DNA of 54,297 nt, from positions 1 to 54,297 of the forward strand of contig NZ_JAFHKK010000018.1 in the NCBI RefSeq assembly GCF_016937535.1. Direction: 5' to 3'. Below, piece by piece: positions 16,944 to 24,834 of this stretch (position 1 is the stretch's first letter; every line of letters starts with the position of its first letter). Under the pieces are notes generated by a model, which worked only from the letters and a program-made list of their open reading frames with translations, searched no databases and was not told where the DNA came from. This DNA is from Sulfurospirillum tamanense. Its GTDB lineage: Bacteria > Campylobacterota > Campylobacteria > Campylobacterales > Campylobacteraceae. Made by a program: the position numbers and the translations under genes.

Positions 16944-17351
16944 AGGACTTTTTGAATCTTCCAGTTCTGTTTTGGCGTTTAAGCGTTCTTGCAATTCTTT
17001 GGCGTATTGCTCTAGCAGTTCTTCGATTTTTACAAGGGCACTAGCGCGCTCTTTCTCGCCTAAAGCCTCAACGTTGAAGGCCGCTTCAAGCTCTTTTCGT
17101 TTTTCCTCTAGAAGTTTTTCAATTTTTTCCATATTGAAATGCTGGAAAAAAGCAACCGCACCCATAGAGGTAAGCTGTTCTTTAAAAGCTTGAACCTCTG
17201 GGTCTTTTTCCTCTTTTTTTTCGGGGGCTTGCCCCTTGATAGTTTGCATAAGTTGGCGTTCGAGCTCGGCAGAAAAAGCATCAGATTTTGGGGCAACGGC
17301 TTCTTTGGCGAGGGCCAAAGACTGGACAAATTGGCTTTGTTCAACTTTCAT
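16920..17351 (-). CDS. Conserved hypothetical coiled-coil protein
   Basis: 143 residues, acidic and rich in Lys/Glu. A long amphipathic helical region runs from about residue 75 to 130 (MEKIEKLLEEKRKELEAAF onward), and there is no signal or membrane segment. I do not recognise the family. AAGGAGTTATTC precedes the ATG, so it is a real gene. It converges on ftsI with a 24-base overlap and lies downstream of hemH in the same direction, separated by a spacer with two palindrome copies. A structural or flagella-linked role is possible but unsupported. Confidence 0.65.
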   Translation of the reverse strand: MKVEQSQFVQSLALAKEAVAPKSDAFSAELERQLMQTIKGQAPEKKEEKDPEVQAFKEQLTSMGAVAFFQHFNMEKIEKLLEEKRKELEAAFNVEALGEKERASALVKIEELLEQYAKELQERLNAKTELEDSKSPLASLLGA

Positions 17352-17397
17352 GAATAACTCCTTATCTTTGGGGTATTCATGCCAAGCAAAAAATATT

Positions 17398-17429
17398 CCT
17401 TTACATGTAGAGACTCTTACATGTAAAGG
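17398..17429. repeat. Pair of TACATGTA elements in inverted arrangement
   Basis: CCTTTACATGTAGAG (from 17398) is followed six bases after its core by CTTACATGTAAAGG (ending 17429). The two copies face each other, so the single strand could also fold into a hairpin with CCTTTACATGTA paired to TACATGTAAAGG. It lies just after the hemH stop and may end that transcript. Confidence 0.85.
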
Positions 17430-18380
17430 TTATGCAATTGTGTTGCGGTGATAAAGGTCGCACAATGCTTCAACAAAGGCATCGCTGTCATTGGGGCAAG
17501 TAGCAACACGATAGTCTAAAACCCCATATTCTTGGGCTTTTTCTTTGTACTCTATCCAAAGTTCAAATTCGGTTTCAGAATTATCAATCGTAAAAGCTAC
17601 TGGGAGAATGATGACGTTTTTCCCCTTAAGGGCTTCAAGGGTGTGGCCAAGTTCGGGCGTTAGCCATTTAATGGGCCCAAGCTTGGATTGATAAGCAGTG
17701 ATTGTGTCTGCAAAAACAAGTCCGTTTTTGCCCAACATATCAGTGAGTAAGTCGCTGTGGGAAAGTACCTCTTTTTGGTAGGGATCACCCTTGTCGACAA
17801 TCTTTTGGGGCAAAGAGTGGGCAGAATAGATAAGTGTGTAATCTTCTGGCTTAGCTTCTCCTAGGGACTCTTTGATGCGCCTACAAAGGCTTTGGTTGAA
17901 TCCTTCATGGGTATAAAAACGCTCCACTATAGTGCATTTTGGATGAAAATCAGCCAAGTCTAGCGCTTTTTGAAAATCCTCCAAAGAAGATTTGGTGGTC
18001 GTGGTGGAGTAGTGTGGGTAGAGAGGTAAAATGCACAGCTGGGTTACGCCGTGGGTTTTAAGTTCTTCGATGGCCCCAGTGGCAAAAGGAGGGGTGTAGC
18101 GCATGGCGTACGTCACATAGGTATCAGGAAGGGCGTGTTGAAGTTTTGCTACAAGGGCTTTTGTGTAGTCAACCAGTGGCGACTTTCCGCCAAGGGCAGC
18201 GTAGTTTTCTTTGGCCTCATTTTTTCGCGATGCGGTAATCATAAAAGCAATGAAACGCCGCAAAAGATCACTTTTTACGGTGATGATATTGGGGTCATTG
18301 AACATGTTTTTTAAAAAGAGTTCCACCTCATCAAGGTTGTTTGGTCCGCCCATGTTAAGCAATACTAGTCCCTTGCTCAT
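17430..18380 (-). CDS. hemH: Ferrochelatase HemH
   Basis: 316 residues, full length for bacterial HemH. It opens with LVLLNMGGPNNLDEVELFLKNMF and contains LIYSAHSLPQKIV, which holds the catalytic histidine, and later FTIDNSETEFELWIEY with the metal-site glutamate. It inserts ferrous iron into protoporphyrin IX on the cytoplasmic membrane face. Its start overlaps the Gfo/Idh stop by 4 bases, an unusual companion for sugar genes. Confidence 0.95.
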   Translation of the reverse strand: MSKGLVLLNMGGPNNLDEVELFLKNMFNDPNIITVKSDLLRRFIAFMITASRKNEAKENYAALGGKSPLVDYTKALVAKLQHALPDTYVTYAMRYTPPFATGAIEELKTHGVTQLCILPLYPHYSTTTTKSSLEDFQKALDLADFHPKCTIVERFYTHEGFNQSLCRRIKESLGEAKPEDYTLIYSAHSLPQKIVDKGDPYQKEVLSHSDLLTDMLGKNGLVFADTITAYQSKLGPIKWLTPELGHTLEALKGKNVIILPVAFTIDNSETEFELWIEYKEKAQEYGVLDYRVATCPNDSDAFVEALCDLYHRNTIA

Positions 18381-19279
18381 GCCTCTTCTCCAGCACTAAT
18401 GCGCAAGGTGATCATGCTATCGTCAATGCTGCTAAGACCGCCTTGGTCGCCCGTTTTGACAAAACGCACAAAGGCTTTTAGCTCGCGCACCAATGGCTCC
18501 TCTTTTTTAACCATACACTTGCGAATGACGTAAGAGAAGTTTTTTTGGTAGGCCGAATATTCCACCAAAGTTTGCTCCATTAAATCCGCTTCGTAATAGG
18601 CTTCTTTGGTGGCTACTTCGATGGTGCGCTTGCGAAAGGGGGTAAGCCAGTTGGTGGTAACGCTTGCCACCACTTCATTTTCAAGTTTGAAAGACAAAAT
18701 AGCGTTGTCTTCGTGGTGGTTATGGATTTTTTGGGATTTGAAAATGGCTGTTTGGTTGATTTCTTGCCCCGAGATAAACCGGATGAGGTCGATGTCATGC
18801 ACAGCAAGGTCGGTTAAAATCCCAACATCTGCGATGCGTGGCGGAAAAGGCCCTACACGGGTGATGCCGATGCTGTAAATTTCTTTGTCTTCAAGTTCTG
18901 CTTTGAGTGCTTCTACGACAGGGTTAAAGCGTTCAATGTATCCCACGCATACTTTTGCGCCCATGCTTTGGGCTTTTTTTAGGATTTCTTCGGCTTCTTC
19001 GCAGTTGGAGGCTACGGGTTTTTCAATAAACAAATCCTTACCCTTGGCAAGGCATTTGAGGGCAACCTCTTTGTGTAAAAAAGTTGGTACCACGATGAGG
19101 GCTGCGTCAAATTCTGCCTCTTCTAAAAGGGTGTCTACGCTATCAAAAAAAGGTTCGCTGTATGCATCGTTTTTAACCACATCACACAGGGCGACTACCT
19201 CTACACCAGAAAGGGTTTTGAGGACGCGATAGTGGTTTCTTCCCATGGATCCAAGGCCAATGAGTGCCACCCTTAGCAT
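18377..19279 (-). CDS. Gfo/Idh/MocA-family oxidoreductase
   Basis: 300 residues. The Rossmann motif is LIGLGSMGRNHYRVL (about residues 6-20), the conserved EKP is in FIEKPVASNCEEAEEIL (near residue 90), and the C-terminal alpha/beta domain carries VHDIDLIRFISG. Next to a DegT aminotransferase, it probably oxidises or reduces a nucleotide-sugar intermediate, as WlbA does for UDP-sugar acids. The start overlaps the DegT gene by 7 bases. Confidence 0.87.
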   Translation of the reverse strand: MLRVALIGLGSMGRNHYRVLKTLSGVEVVALCDVVKNDAYSEPFFDSVDTLLEEAEFDAALIVVPTFLHKEVALKCLAKGKDLFIEKPVASNCEEAEEILKKAQSMGAKVCVGYIERFNPVVEALKAELEDKEIYSIGITRVGPFPPRIADVGILTDLAVHDIDLIRFISGQEINQTAIFKSQKIHNHHEDNAILSFKLENEVVASVTTNWLTPFRKRTIEVATKEAYYEADLMEQTLVEYSAYQKNFSYVIRKCMVKKEEPLVRELKAFVRFVKTGDQGGLSSIDDSMITLRISAGEEA

Positions 19280-20370
19280 AGGGTTTCCTTAAGGGCACCG
19301 ACGACCATGTCTTGTTGTTCTTCGGTCAAAAATGGACTCATGGGAAGGCTCATGATCTCTTTAGCAATCGCTTCGCTCAGGGGGAAATCCCCCTCTTTGT
19401 AGCCAAGGTAGGTAAAGGCGGGCTGGAGATGCAAAGGGATGGGATAGTGGATGGCGGTGGGAATGCCCGCTTCGTTGAGTACTTTGGCGACCTCTTCGCG
19501 GTTTGGAACGCGCACGGAATACTGCGCATACACGCTGGTGCAATCTTTGGAAAGGGCAGGGGTAATGAGCACGTCTTTAAGAAGTTGGCTGTAGCGTGCA
19601 CCAATGCGTTCACGTGCTTTTACTTCATCGTCAAAATAGGCAAGTTTGACATTTAAAACGGCGGCTTGGATGGTGTCAAGACGCCCGTTGATGCCTACGT
19701 ATTCGTGCTTGTAGCGCTCTTCTTGGCCGTGGTTTAAAAGGATGCGCATTTTTTTAGCCAGCGCGTCGTCATCGGTAAAAATCGCCCCGCCATCTCCGTA
19801 GCAGCCAAGGGGTTTGGAGGGAAAAAAGCTCGTGCACCCGATGGTAGAAAGGGCGCAACTTTTTTTGCCTTTATAGGTCGCCCCAAAGCTTTGCGCCCCA
19901 TCTTCAATGACGGGAATGCCGTGTTTTTGTGCGATGGCATTGATGGCATCCATGTCGGGGCATTGGCCGTAAAGGGAGACGGGCATAATCGCCTTGGTTT
20001 TGGGCGTAATGGCCGCTTCTAAAAGGGTGGGGTCTAGGTTGTAATTTGCAGGGTCAATGTCCACAAACACGGGAGTTGCACGCAAAAAAGCGATAACTTC
20101 AGCGGTGGCGATGAACGTAAAAGGCGAGGTGATGACCTCGTCTCCTGGCCCGATGTCGTACGCCATCAGGGCGAGCAAGAGAGCATCGGTACCGCTAGAG
20201 CACGCTAGTGCGTGTTTGGTGCCACAAAAGTGGGCCAATGTCTCTTCTAGGGTTTTTACCTCTTGCCCCATGATGAATTGCGTGGAGTCAAGTACGTTTA
20301 AAACAGCTTGGTTGATTTCATCTTTGTGGGCTTCGTATTGGGATTTAAGGTCGATAAAAGGCAGTTTCAT
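19273..20370 (-). CDS. DegT/DnrJ/EryC1-family PLP aminotransferase
   Basis: 365 residues from ATG 20370, chosen for MKLPFIDLKSQYEAHKDEI and an AAGGGA ribosome site; the in-frame start at 20388 is weaker. Cofactor features are SSGTDALLLAL, EDGAQSFGATYKGKKSC and the Lys in TSFFPSKPLGCYGDGG, which would form the Schiff base. The family makes 3- or 4-amino sugars for polysaccharide, LPS or glycans. Together with the Gfo/Idh protein this resembles a UDP-3-amino-sugar module. Confidence 0.9.
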   Translation of the reverse strand: MKLPFIDLKSQYEAHKDEINQAVLNVLDSTQFIMGQEVKTLEETLAHFCGTKHALACSSGTDALLLALMAYDIGPGDEVITSPFTFIATAEVIAFLRATPVFVDIDPANYNLDPTLLEAAITPKTKAIMPVSLYGQCPDMDAINAIAQKHGIPVIEDGAQSFGATYKGKKSCALSTIGCTSFFPSKPLGCYGDGGAIFTDDDALAKKMRILLNHGQEERYKHEYVGINGRLDTIQAAVLNVKLAYFDDEVKARERIGARYSQLLKDVLITPALSKDCTSVYAQYSVRVPNREEVAKVLNEAGIPTAIHYPIPLHLQPAFTYLGYKEGDFPLSEAIAKEIMSLPMSPFLTEEQQDMVVGALKETLC

Positions 20371-20401
20371 GGCAGTCCCTTGTGTCAAAATAGTAAGGGC
20401 G

Positions 20402-20407
20402 ATTATA
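20402..20407 (-). promoter_or_regulatory. -10 element of the DegT-Gfo/Idh-hemH operon
   Basis: TATAAT on the minus strand, 32 bases upstream of the DegT start. Confidence 0.6.
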
Positions 20408-20440
20408 CTCCCCCGATGCTTTTGGGGGCATAAAAAGGCG

Positions 20441-20450
20441 TTACATGTAA
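20441..20450. repeat. TTACATGTAA element between divergent DegT operon and alaS
   Basis: Perfect 10-mer, plus-oriented (TACATGTAAAG), in the 176-base spacer between divergent operons. Confidence 0.9.
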
Positions 20451-20508
20451 AGCTATTTACTTAAAGCACTTAAGATGCGTGCTAGGCGTAGTTTAAACCT
20501 TTCTTGGC

Positions 20509-20514
20509 TAAAAT
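20509..20514 (+). promoter_or_regulatory. Putative -10 element of alaS
   Basis: TAAAAT, 33 bases before the alaS ATG, preceded by A/T-rich sequence. Confidence 0.4.
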
Positions 20515-20546
20515 AGGCCAATTTTTTACTCACAGGAAGCGATTTC

Positions 20547-23099
20547 ATGGACATTCGAGCCGAGTTTTTACACTTTTTTGAAAAAAAAGGCCACAAGATT
20601 ATGCCTAGTGCACCATTGGTGCCTGAAGATGCCACATTGCTCTTTGTTAATGCGGGCATGGTGCCCTTTAAGTCGGTATTTACGGGCGAGGTTCCTTTGC
20701 CAAACCCACCGCGCGCCACCACGTGCCAAACCTGCATCCGCGCAGGGGGAAAGCACAATGACCTTGACAACGTCGGCTACACCGCGCGCCACCACACGTT
20801 TTTTGAGATGCTAGGCAACTTCTCTTTTGGGGATTACTTCAAAGAAGACGCCATCGCTCTAGCGTGGGAATTTGTTACCGAAGTCGTGGGCTTGCCCAAA
20901 GAAAAACTCTGGGTCACGGTACACGAGAGCGATGATGAAGCAGAACTTCTGTGGCAGCGCCATATCGCCAAAGAGCGCATTATGCGTTTTGGCGACAAAG
21001 ACAACTTTTGGCAAATGGGCGACACGGGACCATGTGGGCCGTGTAGCGAGATTTTTATCGACCAAGGGGCGGAGCATTTTAATGGGCCAGAAGATTACAT
21101 GGGCGGCGATGGCGACCGCTTTTTGGAGATTTGGAACTTGGTGTTCATGCAGTATGAGCGCTCCAGCGATGGCACGTTAACCCCGCTTCCTAAACCCTCC
21201 ATCGACACGGGCATGGGACTTGAGCGCATGGTGGCTGTTAAGGAAGGTAAATTTAGCAATTACGACAGTTCGTTGTTTATGCCCCTCATTGACAAGGTGG
21301 CACAGCTTTGCGGAAAGCCTTACATGTACGACACGGGAGCGAGCTATCGGGTCATTGCAGACCACATCCGCGCAGTGGCGTTTTTGCTTGCCCAAGGGGT
21401 AGGGTTTGACAAAGAAGGGCGCGGGTATGTGTTGCGCCGCATTTTGCGCCGTGCGGTGCGTCATGGGTATTTGCTAGGTATTACTGCACCGTTTATGCAC
21501 ACGCTTTTAGACACACTATGCGACTTAATGGGTGGACATTACGCTTATTTGGTGGAGAAAAAAGAGGCAGTGAGCGAGCAGATTCGTCTTGAAGAAGAGC
21601 GTTTTTTTGGCACTATTGCCTCAGGTTTAGAGTTATTTCAAGCGGAACTTGAAAATACCAAAGAAGTTTTCAGTGGCGACGTGGCCTTTAAACTGTATGA
21701 CACCTTTGGATTTCCGTTGGATTTGACCCAAGACATGCTGCGCGACAAAGGCTTACATGTAGACAGTGCACGCTTTGATGCTTTGATGCAAGAACAGCGC
21801 GAACGCGCCAAGGCTTCGTGGAAGGGCAGTGGCGACAAAGCCACCAGCGGGGAGTTTAAACCTCTGCTTGAACAATTTGGTGCTAACACTTTTTGCGGGT
21901 ACGATACCTTGTGTCAAGAGACACGTGTTTTGGCGTTGATGAACGAAGAGTTTAAATTGGTCAAAGGGTTGGGTGCTGGCGAAGCGGGATGGGTCTTTTT
22001 GGAAGCCACCCCTTTTTACGCCCAAAGCGGGGGGCAGTGTGGCGACACGGGTGTGCTAGAGGGTGTTGCTTCGGTGCTTGATACTCAGCTTTTCTTTGGC
22101 CTTAACCTTTCCCAAGTAGCCCCAAGTGCGCCCCTAAAGGTGGGTGACACCGTTACGGCCATTGTGGATGAAGCGCGGGATGAAATCATCAAACACCACT
22201 CCGCCACGCACCTGATGCACGCAGCCCTTAAGCACGTTTTAGGAAGCCATGTGGCGCAAGCGGGTTCGTTGGTGGAAGCGACGCGGTTGCGCTTTGACTT
22301 TTCGCATCCTAAGGCCATGACCAAAGAAGAAGTCCAAGCGGTGGAAGCCTTTGTGAATGCCAGTATTGCCAAGGGCGAGGGCAACGTGACGGAGCATATG
22401 GACATTGACTCAGCTAAGGCCAGCGGTGCGATGGCGCTTTTTGGAGAAAAATACGGCGATGAAGTGCGCGTAGTGAGCTTTGGGCAAACGAGCAAAGAGC
22501 TGTGCGGCGGCGTACATGTAAACAACACCGCGCGCATCGGAAGCTTTTTTATCGTGAAAGAATCTGGCGTGAGTGCGGGGGTGCGTCGCATCGAAGCGGT
22601 GTGCGGAAAAAGCGCTTTGACGCTTGCTGTGTCGTGGCGCGAAGGGCTTTTGGAGGCCCAAGAAGCGGTCAAAAACCAAGACATTCTCGCGGGCGTGGGA
22701 CGGCTAAGAGAAGAGATTAAAACCCTTAAAAAAGAGGTGCAAGCCCTCGCGTCAAACTCGGGTGAAACCTTGCAAAGTGTGATGCTTGGCGGTGTGGAAG
22801 TGGTCATCGCTGTGGTGGGTGCGGGAGACATTAAGCAAAGCATTGATGAGCTTAAAAACGCCAAACCTTCGGTGGCGGCGCTGTTGTTTCAACTCAAAGA
22901 CGACAAGATTATGATAGCTGCAGGGGTAAAAAACGCCTCCTTGAAAGCGGGCGAGTGGATCAAAGAAGTAGCACCGTATGTAGGTGGTGGCGGTGGCGGA
23001 CGGGATGATTTTGCACAAGCGGGCGGTAAGAATCCTGCGGGACTAGAAGAAGCCAAAGCAGCCGCGCTTTCCTTTGCAAAAAGCAAGTTAGGGGTCTAG
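20547..23099 (+). CDS. alaS: Alanyl-tRNA synthetase
   Basis: 850 residues, normal length. The N-terminal class II catalytic core contains NAGMVPFK and [22 protein letters not shown]. The editing domain contains [13 protein letters not shown] with the zinc HxxxH and later CGGVHVNNT. The C-terminal DHHA1-like domain ends with the glycine run before [12 protein letters not shown]. It charges tRNA-Ala and clears Ser/Gly mischarges. It carries three one-mismatch copies of the repeat, read as PYMYD, GLHVDS and GVHVNN. The next gene starts on the base after its stop. Confidence 0.97.
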   Translation: MDIRAEFLHFFEKKGHKIMPSAPLVPEDATLLFVNAGMVPFKSVFTGEVPLPNPPRATTCQTCIRAGGKHNDLDNVGYTARHHTFFEMLGNFSFGDYFKEDAIALAWEFVTEVVGLPKEKLWVTVHESDDEAELLWQRHIAKERIMRFGDKDNFWQMGDTGPCGPCSEIFIDQGAEHFNGPEDYMGGDGDRFLEIWNLVFMQYERSSDGTLTPLPKPSIDTGMGLERMVAVKEGKFSNYDSSLFMPLIDKVAQLCGKPYMYDTGASYRVIADHIRAVAFLLAQGVGFDKEGRGYVLRRILRRAVRHGYLLGITAPFMHTLLDTLCDLMGGHYAYLVEKKEAVSEQIRLEEERFFGTIASGLELFQAELENTKEVFSGDVAFKLYDTFGFPLDLTQDMLRDKGLHVDSARFDALMQEQRERAKASWKGSGDKATSGEFKPLLEQFGANTFCGYDTLCQETRVLALMNEEFKLVKGLGAGEAGWVFLEATPFYAQSGGQCGDTGVLEGVASVLDTQLFFGLNLSQVAPSAPLKVGDTVTAIVDEARDEIIKHHSATHLMHAALKHVLGSHVAQAGSLVEATRLRFDFSHPKAMTKEEVQAVEAFVNASIAKGEGNVTEHMDIDSAKASGAMALFGEKYGDEVRVVSFGQTSKELCGGVHVNNTARIGSFFIVKESGVSAGVRRIEAVCGKSALTLAVSWREGLLEAQEAVKNQDILAGVGRLREEIKTLKKEVQALASNSGETLQSVMLGGVEVVIAVVGAGDIKQSIDELKNAKPSVAALLFQLKDDKIMIAAGVKNASLKAGEWIKEVAPYVGGGGGGRDDFAQAGGKNPAGLEEAKAAALSFAKSKLGV

Positions 23100-23597
23100 A
23101 TGCGCGAAGTGCTGATGGAAATCTTTGGCAATTTTTCACGCTGGATTATCCTTCTTCATATCGTGACAGCCATGCTGTTGGTGGGGAGTTTGGTGACGAT
23201 TCGTTTTATTGTAAAGCCTGTAATGGACGGATTGGAGAATGAAAAAGAAAAGCTCTCTAAGGCGCTAGCATTGATGCGTCGGTTTGGGTACTTTGTGGTT
23301 CCGGTGATGCTTGTGATGATTATCACCTCGGTTTTCATGAATGTGGGGTTGGGGTTTAAATACGGTGACCCCACTACCTATAATCTCATTCATACCAAAG
23401 AGGCGTTGTGGGTATTTATTGGGTTTAATTTTATCTACATGGTGTTTAAGTACAACAATGCCAAAAAAGCCCTCTTGGAAGATGAGTTTGTGGAAGTCCA
23501 AGAAAACGTGATTTTGATGTTTAACTACCTTGTTCCGCTTAATGCTGTCCTTGGTATTATTGGTGCCTATTTGGGGATTGTGATTCGAGGGCATTGA
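23100..23597 (+). CDS. Small integral membrane protein, CopD-like fold
   Basis: 165 residues with about four membrane helices: an N-terminal IILLHIVTAMLLVGSLVTIRF, then a mid pair, then a C-terminal LVPLNAVLGIIGAYLGIVI. A histidine in the first helix and hydrophobic four-helix topology resemble CopD/DUF2214-type proteins, but I cannot assign a function. The start may be ATG 23100 or the ATG five codons later. It lies between alaS and maf with no spacer on either side. Confidence 0.65.
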   Translation: MREVLMEIFGNFSRWIILLHIVTAMLLVGSLVTIRFIVKPVMDGLENEKEKLSKALALMRRFGYFVVPVMLVMIITSVFMNVGLGFKYGDPTTYNLIHTKEALWVFIGFNFIYMVFKYNNAKKALLEDEFVEVQENVILMFNYLVPLNAVLGIIGAYLGIVIRGH

Positions 23598-24148
23598 TGG
23601 TCATTTTAGCTTCCCAGTCCCCCACCCGCGCGGCACTTTTGACAAAGGCAGGTATTGCCTTTAGGCAGTGCGGGGTAGATTTTGACGAAGAGGCGCTACC
23701 TTACACTTCACCCAGACAATTTGCCTACTACGCAACCAAAGGAAAATGTGAGCGCTTTTTGGAATTGTATGGATTAAAAACACCCGTACTGGCCGCAGAC
23801 ACTGTGGTTACATGTAAAGGAAAATTGCTTCAAAAAGCGCCTACGCCCGAAGCAGCGCGCGCCATGCTTGCACTTCAAAGCGGAAGTGAGGTGGCAATTA
23901 TGACATGCATGATGTACCGCACTTCGCGTTTGGCGTACACGGATTTTTCTGTGACGCGCTACCATTTTGCTCCTTTTGGGGAGGAGGCTGTGGAAGCGTA
24001 CCTTGCCAGTGATGCGTGGCAGGGTAAGGCAGGTGCTGTGATGGTGGAAGGATTTTGCAAGCCTTACATTCGTGATGTTGTTGGTTTTGAAAGTACCGCC
24101 ATGGGGTTGTGTATTGAAAAGCTTTTGCCTTTTTTGGAGCACGCGTGA
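23597..24148 (+). CDS. maf: Maf-like nucleotide pyrophosphatase
   Basis: 183 residues from ATG 23597. The family signature is ILASQSPTRAALLTKAGI (SxSPRR-type, here SQSPTR), followed by LAADTVVTCKGKLLQKAPTPEAARAML with the catalytic aspartate. Maf proteins hydrolyse dTTP/UTP or modified nucleotides to monophosphates. A perfect TTACATGTAA encodes the VTCKG right beside the catalytic ADTVV. It overlaps the membrane protein gene and the ABC gene by 1 and 4 bases. Confidence 0.9.
   Translation: MVILASQSPTRAALLTKAGIAFRQCGVDFDEEALPYTSPRQFAYYATKGKCERFLELYGLKTPVLAADTVVTCKGKLLQKAPTPEAARAMLALQSGSEVAIMTCMMYRTSRLAYTDFSVTRYHFAPFGEEAVEAYLASDAWQGKAGAVMVEGFCKPYIRDVVGFESTAMGLCIEKLLPFLEHA
23808..23817. repeat. 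TTACATGTAA element inside maf
   Basis: Perfect 10-mer followed by AGG; read as V-T-C-K-G. Confidence 0.9.
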
Positions 24149-24834
24149 GCTTTACATGTAAGCAGTTGCGTATCGTTAGTAAAGAGAGCACGCTGGTGGA
24201 TATTGACTTTCATATTGCCCATTCGATGGCGCTTGTCGGGCAAAGTGGAAGCGGAAAAAGCCTTACCCTCAAAGCACTCCTTGGCATGGCGCCAAAACGT
24301 TTACATGTAAGCTTGGAATATGAGGCGCCTTTTGTGCTTGAGCGGGGCAAGAGCGTGGGGTTTGTGCCTCAAAATCCTTTTACGGCATTGTCGCCACTGA
24401 CGCGCATTGATGCGCAGTTTTTTCATCCCGAAGCAGCATCTTTTTGTGCCAAAGTAGGGCTTGATGCACATCTACTTAAACGCTATCCACCAGAACTTAG
24501 TGGCGGGCAATTGCAGCGTGTGGCCATTGCGATGGCCCTTTCCCATCAACCTGCCTTACTTTTGATGGACGAACCAACCACGGCGCTTGATGCTTCAACA
24601 CGCACACAGGTACTGGAAATGATACAAAAATTGCAAGATGAGCTAGGTTTTTTGACCTTGTTTGTAACCCACGACATGCACTCAGCCGCGCTCATATGCC
24701 AAGAAATTGCTATTTTAAATGCAGGAAAGATTGTAGAAAGAGGGCAAATGGACACACTGATTGCTTCGCCTTCGCACCCTTATACCCAAGCGCTTTTAAG
24801 TGCTGGGTTTGCCACGAGAGGATTTCGCCAATGA
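24145..24834 (+). CDS. ABC transporter ATP-binding protein, Opp/Dpp/Nik type, lone
   Basis: 229 residues starting with GTG in the GTGA overlap with maf. Walker A is GQSGSGKS (about residues 31-38), the signature is LSGGQLQRVAIAMAL, Walker B is LLLMDEPTTALD and the H-loop is FVTHDMHSA. The C-terminal PSHPYTQALLSA is typical of peptide/nickel importer ATPases (DppD/NikD). No permease or binding protein lies nearby, and it is shorter than DppD (about 320) because the iron-sulfur-like C-terminal part is missing. Two perfect repeats encode SFTCKQ and RLHVSL, the first at residues 2-7. Confidence 0.85.
   Translation: MSFTCKQLRIVSKESTLVDIDFHIAHSMALVGQSGSGKSLTLKALLGMAPKRLHVSLEYEAPFVLERGKSVGFVPQNPFTALSPLTRIDAQFFHPEAASFCAKVGLDAHLLKRYPPELSGGQLQRVAIAMALSHQPALLLMDEPTTALDASTRTQVLEMIQKLQDELGFLTLFVTHDMHSAALICQEIAILNAGKIVERGQMDTLIASPSHPYTQALLSAGFATRGFRQ
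24152..24161. repeat. TTACATGTAA element at the start of the ABC gene
   Basis: Perfect 10-mer preceded by CT (minus-oriented long form), within codons 2-6. Confidence 0.9.
24301..24310. repeat. TTACATGTAA element inside the ABC gene
   Basis: Perfect 10-mer, 140 bases from the preceding copy; read as R-L-H-V-S. Confidence 0.9.

Noticed and set aside
22085-22864. 259-codon frame antisense to alaS
   Set aside because: Lies wholly within the well-supported alaS gene and has a Ser/Thr/Ala-rich composition typical of an antisense shadow.
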